From Sphagnum compactum (Eukaryota > Bryophyta > Sphagnopsida > Sphagnales): a stretch of DNA of 64,000 bases. Made by a program: the position numbers and the translations under genes. Shown piece by piece: positions 55,917 to 64,000 of this stretch. The notes beneath the pieces are model-generated. The model worked only from the letters and a program-made list of their open reading frames with translations, searched no databases and was not told where the DNA came from. The stretch is taken from NCBI GenBank assembly GCA_965153455.1, contig OZ234503.1, forward strand, positions 6,416,157-6,480,156, read 5' to 3'. The number at the start of each line of letters is the position of its first letter. Positions within the stretch are counted from its first letter, which is position 1.

Positions 55917-58900
55917 TAACTGACAGAACATGATTTCTGTAACGAATTTTGAGAATTTGTTTTTTTGAAAACTTTTTGTCTTGTCAGAGCATTATTAGGT
56001 ACCCTGAAAAGCCCCATGTTCACATTAATGTGCTACAAAGAAAAAGCCCCAGTTCTTTATCAGCGGCCATCAGAGCATCTCCAGCGGTGTGCTCAATATG
56101 TCACCTTGCAAAAAGCAAATTCACATCCACGCTCAGTTACAGTATTTACTATTTTGCAACCCCACCCATAAAACTGAAACTTGGACAGCAAATAGGTGGG
56201 GAACTACTAATAGCAAACCACTTGAACCAATCACTATGATGAGCCAATCAAAAACACTGAGCTGCAGTCAAATCGTATTTATATTACACTCTTTTCTCCA
56301 GGTGCACGCTGTTCTTATCCCACTACCACCCACCGCAAAGTATGCCATTATCGTGAGCTAAAACCATTTTCCTAAACCCAAACTGGGATATTTTGACTTT
56401 TCTTCATTCAATTTTACGGTGCAGACCATATATTGAGCAGTGCTGTAAGTGCTCTCAGGAAAACTCTTACTTCCGGATGGCTACTACAAGAAGTAGGTGT
56501 AAGATCTCCCCTCTATTCTCAGAGGGCGTACATGTAAGGTGCCCTCTACAAACACTCTTGGCGTGCTTTATGAATCCAAAATTTCAACCCCAAATCTAAT
56601 AAAAGATTTATTTCAACTTTTATTGGGTCCTGGCGGCTGGCACAGCAGCTAAAATATCCAACAGTTTCAAACCTGGAGCTTGGTGGCCAGTGCTCAGTGT
56701 AATCTGATGTACCGGTTGCAGCAGCAGCAACACTAGTAGCAGCCTTGCCATGTGCAAAATATTTAGTAATTAATTAAATAATCAATTTACCTACCACTAA
56801 GGTAACAAGTTGGATGCTCGTCAATTCTCATAAGATAAAGGATTTTTTTTAAAAAAAATAAAAAACAATTAGGTGGAACTGTCCATCACCACACGCATAC
56901 TTATCACCCAACACTTTCCAATATTTTCCTTATTGCTTGACCAAATTTAGCTATCTTTTATGTCATTGAAAGTAAATCAGCAATGAAGAAAACACAGGAA
57001 GAGGAGGATGAGTGTGATAGTTGCTTCAAAAAATTTGCAAAAATACATCTAGACCCCTCTCTAGTTCTAGCCTCATATTTTTCTCATTTTTAGTCTGTTT
57101 TGAGTGATTCCAAATCTGAGCCAACTAAGGCTTCACAAAAAATTCTTTGCATTTCAGAGACAAAAACACAACAATCAAAGTAAGAATGTTTTTCAAAGTA
57201 ATTAGTGTAATGAAAAATATAAATTGCCCAAGCAAATATATTTCATAGTTAGTCACCATAATTCCCAAAAATCCATGATAACCGCATGAATTGCAAAATA
57301 TGGAACTGCATATATGTTATGTAACAATTTGATGTATACCCTTTTTTACCATATTCAAAAAAATTACCCTTGCTAGGGCAAGTGTAAACCTCAAATATAC
57401 ACTACCCTACTAGAGTAACCCAGGGTAAGTCAAAAATATTTACCAAGTTGAGTAGGACAATAAAAGGATAACCAAAATATTTATCACCAAATAGGGTATA
57501 AATGACCCTTTGCTGAATAGGTAGTAGAGTTTCTTAACTACCATAATCATATCATAATTTTGTATGTTGTTGGGAAAGTTTGCCAAATTTTCAATATCAA
57601 CAAATTGAAATAAAACCCTATCACAATATTAATTCTTTTCCTCACTACAAATTTTAGGCATGAAAAGAAAATGTTCTACAGTCCTAGGGTAATATTTAAT
57701 GAGAAGGTTGTAAATCTCTAAGAATCACATGCTGAGCTTTAAATCATGAAGTGCAACTTGCATTGTTTGTTCATTGTGGAGATATATGACTATGATTCAG
57801 CCCAAGCAACTGATGCGCAGTTAATTCCACAGTGATGTTCATTTATTCTCAAAATCATAAAGTGATTGTGAGTGTTTCAGGATCCTTGAAGAGTTTTTAG
57901 TCTAAAGACCACTACTTGAACACAAAACTCCAAGAGCAATTGGGTAAGAAACCACATGTAAAGTGGTGAGATTGTGGCTTACTTGATGGAATTCAATTGA
58001 ATGTGCCTGCATCCCCTTCAAAAGAGAAGCTCTGTGTTTGAACAGCTGGTAAGGGTAACATAGTTTGGCCAACCTCCATGAGCTGGACAAAGCAATTTCA
58101 TATTGTGAAGGGTGACATAGTCTTGCCAATCTCTATGAACTAGACAAAGCAATTGATATTGTGGAGTATTTCATCTCTCTACAGGATCCTGGAGGACTGT
58201 TTCTCTAGGAAATACATCCACTGGAACAGTTTCATGCCTTGAATCTGCACTGTGGGAGTGCCAAGCCCTGTGCACTTTGGGAGCGTCCCTGCAAAAAACC
58301 TATCCTAAGACAGAGGATCAGGGATTTGGAAGTTTTATGTAATCTTCTTCATGTTCCCTTTTTTTCTTAGGTTCTGAAGACTGATCATGATGAAGAAGTA
58401 ATTTGTCACAATCTCCACAAGTTTGGTGCTTCCCAAATCCATATTCAGGAAGGAGCAAAGTAGTCGTTGATTCTATTGCACCACTTAATTCACATTTTCT
58501 GCTTCGGGTTTTCTAAGAATTGCAGAGGAATGCATTGTGAGGACATATAGGATGGCCTTAATCTGTGTGAAGAAAAAAATTGTGATCAATGAGATTGTTC
58601 AAACTGGTGCCTTGAATTGTTTCGAAGGGTTGCCATAGGGAACTAACAGTTCAATGTTGCATGCCTTAACCATGTGGCCTATGCAAAAGAACACACAAAT
58701 TGCAAGGAGTTTTTAGTACGAATTTTGAGCTTCTGATTTTACTTCTCTAATTTTACTGAGGGGTGCATAAATCCCAACATTTCTATATGCATCTTCAACT
58801 TTCCAACCTCCTGCTCATACTAAGAAACAAGGTCATGGCACATCACTTGTTGTTTGTTATAGTGAGTGATTTTAGAGAATGAAAACAAGCTTTATTCTTC

Positions 58901-59562
58901 TTTCTTGTGATACTGGCGGAGTGCTTCAACAAGCAATTGTTAGTTAGGTTGATTATGCAGAAATAGCCTAGCTTTAGCACACTGCAGGGATCTTGCACTC
59001 TAATCTTTAGATATCTTGTTTGATAAATCTCCTAATTGTTTTGGGTTGCTGTCTTCTTTTTTGAGCTTTGGAAATGTCCTAGTGCTGGAAATTTTGACTA
59101 AGGGATGGGAGCTCTGAGATTCAAAAGGGATTGACAATACTTGACTTCTCTCCACATAGTGCACTGCTGGTTTGTTTCACTGGGCCCTTAAAAAGGCAGG
59201 AAATTTTGGGCTATTGCCCATTTTTCCAGAGCTCTTCATTGCTGGGGTGGATTGGTCATCCAAAGAAACCCCAGCCATTAGGTTCAAGTGAATTAGGTTC
59301 ATCTGGCGATAAGCTGTAATTTTGACCTTAGTTTTAAATTGGGAGTTATAAATCTGAATGGTGGCCCAGCTTTAGATGCAGCACCCATGGGGTGGCCACC
59401 ACCCTGAAGGGGTTAAACTAAAATCCTTGTGAAGGACTGCAACAAGTTTCCTAACCTGATTGCATGTTCTTTCTAAATGCAACAGCCAACTAGCACCCGA
59501 TTGCTGTGCAATGCAGGTCAGTGCAATGCAGGTCATAGCAATGTAGGTCATAGTAATGCCAT

Positions 59563-59856
59563 TCAGCTGGTGCAATGTGTGGGAAGAGGGTGAGTAGTAA
59601 CAAGTGTTAAGAATGCAAGGACCAAGAGTCTCTTTTCCTGGCATTCACTCCAATCCAGCTTCACCCTCATTTTCCCAGTCCCCTTCAAATTGTGGAGAAT
59701 CCCAGCAAAAGCCTCAGCATTGCATGTTTGCAAGACTGCCGCTTTAACCCAGTTCTTAACTGGGATGGTAACACTACTGCGCAAGTAAATCAGCCGGATT
59801 GAGTATTCATCAACCAATGGCAAGCTAATTGCTGGTGCTTTGCTCTGGCTGTCCAC
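59563..59856 (-). pseudogene. Relic of the CC-DW helical domain (unit 4)
   Basis: The minus frame has VKNWVKAAVLQTCNAEAFAG followed by ILHNLKGTGK, matching KDWGKAAVLQAGNEEAFVG of the kinase genes. The frame is the same as in unit 1 but not unit 2. Upstream residues (SQSKAPAISLPLVDEYSIRL) are shared among relics and have no counterpart in the kinase proteins. No start context or splice sites are convincing. Confidence 0.55.
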
Positions 59857-59866
59857 TTGGTAATCT

Positions 59867-59959
59867 GGCGAACAAAGTTTTGATGATCACTCATAATGCA
59901 GCTGCAATGGCTATTGTGGCCAGCACATTAGTGAGTGATCACCAAAACTATGTTTGCTG
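59867..59959. repeat. Palindromic hairpin element (copy 4)
   Basis: The arms include TTTTGATGATCACTCA and GAGTGATCACCAAAACTATG. They surround the same GCAATGGCTATTGTGG centre as copies 1 and 3. Confidence 0.6.
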
Positions 59960-61655
59960 CATTTCCTACCAATGTCCAGTGTGCACATGAAGGACTTCAT
60001 AAGAAAAGTGTTCTAAAATCAAAGAATTACAGCATCATGTAATGTGGCCTGCTGACACCGAATGCTGTGAAACTGTTCCCATTCTCTCAACCAAAGCATA
60101 ATAGTTTCACCTGTGTTATTTTTCTGGTGAAATCTCACCATTTTTTGACAAAGAAATTGGGAAAATTTTGTTTTTCTTGTGTAAGTTTGACTAAATCTGC
60201 TATTTTTAAAAAAAATTGGCCAAAATTTCAATACCAAGAAAATGAGAAAAAATACCCTGTTTCACTGGTATTCACTGAAGTCAAATTGTACACTCGTCTA
60301 TCCAAATCCAAAGATATTCAAACCACCAGAGTGAACCAACTGCCACTTGTGCAGCATCCATTGGAAGGCTATCATGGCCATGTTGTGGGTGAACCCCAAA
60401 CAAGTTGACATCAGGTTTCATCTTCGGAAGTAGCCAGAAATATAGAGGGCTAATGTTCCTACTATCATTTTTTTAATTGCCAGATTTGGCTAACTTGTCT
60501 TATGGATGATGGCCATTTCAGCTACATGACAAAATTGAAAAAAAAGGAACTTCATAACCACACTAAATCTAGGAACTCCAGCATCGTGTAATGTTTCCTC
60601 CTGACGTAATGCTGTGAAATTGTTTTCATAAACTCAACCAAAACAAAACGAAAGTCACTGGTACTTACAGAAGTCTTGAAACCTAGAGTATTGATTATCC
60701 AATCATAGTTATATAAACTGCCAGAATTAACCAACAGCCACTCATGTGCCATCCATTGGAAGCCTGTGGGGACTAGTGTTTCTTTCAGCAACTTTTGTTT
60801 GCAGCCAGAATGGCAATCATCCATAAGAAGATGTAGAAAAAATTGTGATTATCCCTCAGAAGATTTAGCCAATTCTGGTTATAAACCACACATGAAGTAC
60901 AGATCTTTAATCATCATTCTATAATTTGGGCTACACACTGGAAACCAAATATAGAAATCTGGTGAGCTCTGTTACTTTCACTTTTACTGATTGAAAACCT
61001 TGAAAAGCATGTAAATCTATATGATGAACCCTAAACTTGCACCCCAAATCTTACATGAATGTGAGATCTCTCCCACTCGCCAGAGCCAACAAAAACTTTT
61101 GTTCAACCTGTAGCAAACAGGTGCAAAAGGAGAACTAAGTAAAGTATATCTTACATAGTCAACAATTCCTGAAAGCCCACCTGCAGCACTTCGTGCTAAA
61201 GTATGCAGTTCATTTTTCTTCCAAATGATCAAAGCGCGCAATTACTAATCAGATGAGATGACTCCGAAGAATGGATTGATATCCAGCAAAGAAAGGAAAG
61301 CCTAACTACCATATGATGATGTGCTTTACGAGCAAAATGCACATAAGCCCCTTACAAACCAATACATGGACCATGGTATGGACACTTGTGTACAGGAAGT
61401 GGTCCCCTGCAGATATACCCAGCTTCACTAGATCAGCTTTCTGTGACCAATTTGCAGATCTGGGAACAACCATGGACTGTGAGGAAAACATCTTGGTTTA
61501 AATTCTGACCTCTGGAAGAACTGACTGCTTGAGCACAATGTCCACAGGGAATGTTGAAAGGTTCTGGTTCAAACGTTTTAAAGTATTGAAAATAGCTTCT
61601 AATTATGGTTGGTCTTGTTCGAGGGTTGGAATGCTGCCCTGTCTGTAGTCAGAAA

Positions 61656-64000
61656 TCAGATCATCATATTCGACCTTTTGAAGTTCAGAAGCTCATTGCA
61701 CACTTCTAAGAAGCTGGGTCGATTCCATGGATCTGTATCCCAGCATCTGGTTATCAGATTTGCCAGAGGAGTTGGGCAATCAAGTGGTAGAGGTGGTCTT
61801 TCTCCTTGCCTAATTACTTGCAAGAGTTCACTCCTCTTGTATTCAGTATATGGAAATGGAATCTTCCCTGTGAGAATCTCTCCACAGGTAATTCCATAAC
61901 TGTATACATCTGCTTTGAGTGGATAGTTTTTCTTTGCAATCTCCTCCTCCTCCTGTGTAGTGCACCCACCATTAGTGCAAATTTTTAGTGTGATTACACA
62001 GGATACAAGTGAGGTAGATGAAATTCGACACTTGCCTAGGTTCATTCTTCTACTTACAAATCATCATTGACAAAAAATTTGTGAGATACCTGGGTGTAGA
62101 GCTCAGGTGCCATGTATGGTTTTGTTCCAATATTGTTTGTCTGCTTTGTGGCTGTCGAGCTCATTAGTTTCGCCTTGGCCAATCCAAAGTCTGCCACTTT
62201 AACATCGATGTAACCCATTTCAGCCAACTCTGGAACTGATGTGGGGTTCACAAGAATGTTAGACGATTTTATATCCCGATGGCCCACTCGCTGTTCATGC
62301 ATGTACTTCAAGCCCCTTGCCACCTGAAGCATGATGTCCACTGCTACTGGCAAGGAGAATGGCACATGATCAGGGTCCGGCATTCTGTCATCCATCAACT
62401 TGCGAAGGTCTGTGGACATGAGTTCCATCACCAAGGAGCATGACTTTGAATCAGTTGTGAAACAAAATAGTTTTATGATGTTGGGGTGCTTGAGGGTTCC
62501 CAAAATATCTGCCTCTTTCTTGAAGCTGACATTTTCAGCAGGCTTGAAGACTTTTTGTGCACAGGGCAGTCCTAACCAGACTGATTCGAAGACAGTGCCA
62601 GAGGCACCATTTCCCAGATGTTTCACTATCGGGAGTGTTTTGTCATCTTGTGTGTTCCAGAGAAGCAGGGGGGACTCTACCTGAGTACTCTGGTCACTGG
62701 CCTGCTGAGAATACCTGTCTACCAAATGATCTACCATGACATCACTTTTATCATGCCTCTTGAATTGCATCAAGTCTGACACGAGTTCTTCTCTGTCCAA
62801 GGCTGCCCTTCTTGCAAGGATACGATCTTGCTCAAACTGGTTGAGTTTGTCCACATCTCCTAGAGATTGAATCTGCTCGCTGGAGTTCAACCCAGACAGG
62901 ATGGTGAGATTTAGAAAGTGCGTACACCACCACTTCAAATCATGGAGAATCCCAATAAAAGCCTCTTCATTGCCTGCTTGCAAAACTGCTGCTTTACCCC
63001 AGTCCTTACTCTTGCAACACTCCTGCACAAGTAAATCAGCCCTTTTGACCACTCTTAGCAGATGCAGAAGAACTCTATGCATAGCCCATGTCAATATGAT
63101 CTCCGAATTCTGGTGTTCTTGTAAGAGCCAGTCCTTCGTCTCTTCGAGTTTTTTTGCCAAGTGATTACATTGCCCCTGGTTTATTCTCACACAGTTGTTG
63201 TTGGCCCAATCCTGGTTATTTATTTGTCTGGTCGTGATCAGCACATTGTCTATGACCTCCACTACAAGGTCAAACGTTTTTGCACCAGGTCCAGCGAAGG
63301 AATCTTGTGCCATCTTCACTGCTCCCTTGCACATAGCGTGTTCATTATGTACTCGAAAGACTATCTCTTCAATGTTGTCACCAAATCTGTCTCTTATCCT
63401 TGTCTCAAGGTATGATGATGCTCCAAAACTACCTACCACCGCCATCACTCGGATGCCACTTGTTTGGGATAGTTGGGCAGCAATGAGGTCAAGAGTTGAT
63501 TCAACTGTGGGGTTTACAATTGAACTGTTGACTGTAGAGTGATACCAACGATGTAAATAACCGAGCCTTGGGTCATGCTCCTTCCAATCCCGTACTAGAT
63601 CGAAATCTATGAATTTATCGGACGTCCCTGTTGCTTTATGCCATGCCTCTAGCAAACGAGTCTTATACTCAGGGAACCGAAGAAGGTACTCACGAAGGGG
63701 TCGAACTTTTTGACATAGAAACTCAATGATCTGTTTCTCCACGTGGATCCTCCCCAGGCCACTAGAGCTGTGCATCAAGTCTTTGAAAACTTTGAAGTTA
63801 TATGCGCCCTCACACCCGACCCACTCTTGAACGACCACGTGCGTGGTGTCATATCCGATGCTAGCGAGCAAAACCTTATCCCCCCGCTGGAGGGATAACT
63901 TCTCGCAAGACCAGTAGGAGGCTGCATCAGTTTGAAGAACCATGATCACAGGATAGGTGCTCGCATTGATTCCATTTGAACCACCCACCACGAGTCCCGC
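61656..64000 (-). CDS. Gene 4: Hsp70-like/helical/kinase fusion (5' end cut off)
   Basis: Exons 64000-62090 (partial) and 61952-61656 give the last 735 residues; about 223 N-terminal residues lie beyond the window. The 137-nt phase-0 intron is conserved. The visible part begins at AGLVVGGSNG, equivalent to residue 224 of gene 1. It contains SIGYDTTHVVV, a diverged adenosine motif (VVGSFGASSYLE), the helical ECCKSKDWGKAAV and a kinase with GNGASG, CAQKVFK, HRD, DFG and APE, so kinase activity is plausible. Exon 2 has DVYSYG and CWDTDPWNRP. The Hsp70-like part from IVFRVHNEHAMCKGAV is more divergent than in genes 1-3. No stop or frameshift is visible. Confidence 0.85.

Larger units (their letters stand above)
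55917..61655. repeat. Direct repeat copy B right part and 3' flank of gene 4
   Basis: 55917-56400 matches 49010-49530. 56300-58200 matches 28120-30035. 58200-61655 matches the flanks of genes 1 and 2. Unit 4 thus has the most complete leftward extension. It contains a palindrome (59867-59959) and a helical-domain relic (59563-59856). No intact gene is seen. Confidence 0.7.

Overview
The window is nuclear DNA of a land plant. It is AT-rich and dominated by repeats. Supporting this are a chromodomain Ty3/Gypsy (chromovirus) tail, two Helitrons, a hAT-type MITE, long-inverted-repeat foldback elements, GT-AG introns and an intron-containing relic of the eukaryotic chaperonin gene CCT3. The large intergenic spaces and the protein type lean toward a non-flowering lineage (lycophyte, fern, gymnosperm or bryophyte), but the sequence alone does not settle the species. 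No database search was possible; family names rest on motifs read by eye.

The main content is a tandem family of four large minus-strand genes: gene 1 (9540-12561), gene 2 (33459-36547), gene 3 (40370-43413, broken) and gene 4 (61656 to beyond 64000, 5' end cut off). Each encodes an unusual three-part protein of about 960-985 residues. It has an N-terminal Hsp70-superfamily ATPase fold of the HSPA12 type, then a helical Cys-Cys-x3-Asp-Trp segment that resembles the HeLo/MLKL_NTD (MCAfunc) four-helix domain of plant MLKL-like proteins, then a TKL-type protein kinase. One short phase-0 intron (133-137 nt) splits the kinase just after the APE motif in every copy. Gene 2 has lost two hallmark kinase residues, gene 3 carries a premature stop plus an N-terminal frameshift, and genes 1 and 4 look intact as far as visible.

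Layout: 1-2976 is the 3' end of a chromovirus with an inverted LTR fragment inside its coding region. 2977-9539 is the 3' flank of gene 1, with a relic fragment of the helical domain and a palindrome. 12562-14615 is the 5' flank of gene 1. 14616-18770 is foldback element 1 with its flanks. 19256-21880 is an inverted, rearranged copy of the gene 3' flank. 21885-24956 is the CCT3 pseudogene. 24957-28110 is mostly featureless. 28110-38282 is duplication unit 2 with gene 2. 38283-39983 is a truncated foldback element abutting gene 3. 44010-48600 is foldback element 3, with a hAT MITE in its tail. 48617-49530 and 54662-56400 are a direct repeat, one copy holding a Helitron with its empty site preserved in the other. 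49531-53860 is foldback element 4. 54013-54605 is a Helitron with an internal minisatellite. 56290-64000 is duplication unit 4 with gene 4.

How the parts fit: the kinases share their 3' and 5' flanks, so the cluster grew by segmental duplication and was then reshaped by transposons, deletions and inversions. The Hsp70-like/helical/kinase fusion, with one pseudokinase-like copy and one dead copy, suggests a fast-evolving signalling or immune-type family; that role is inference.
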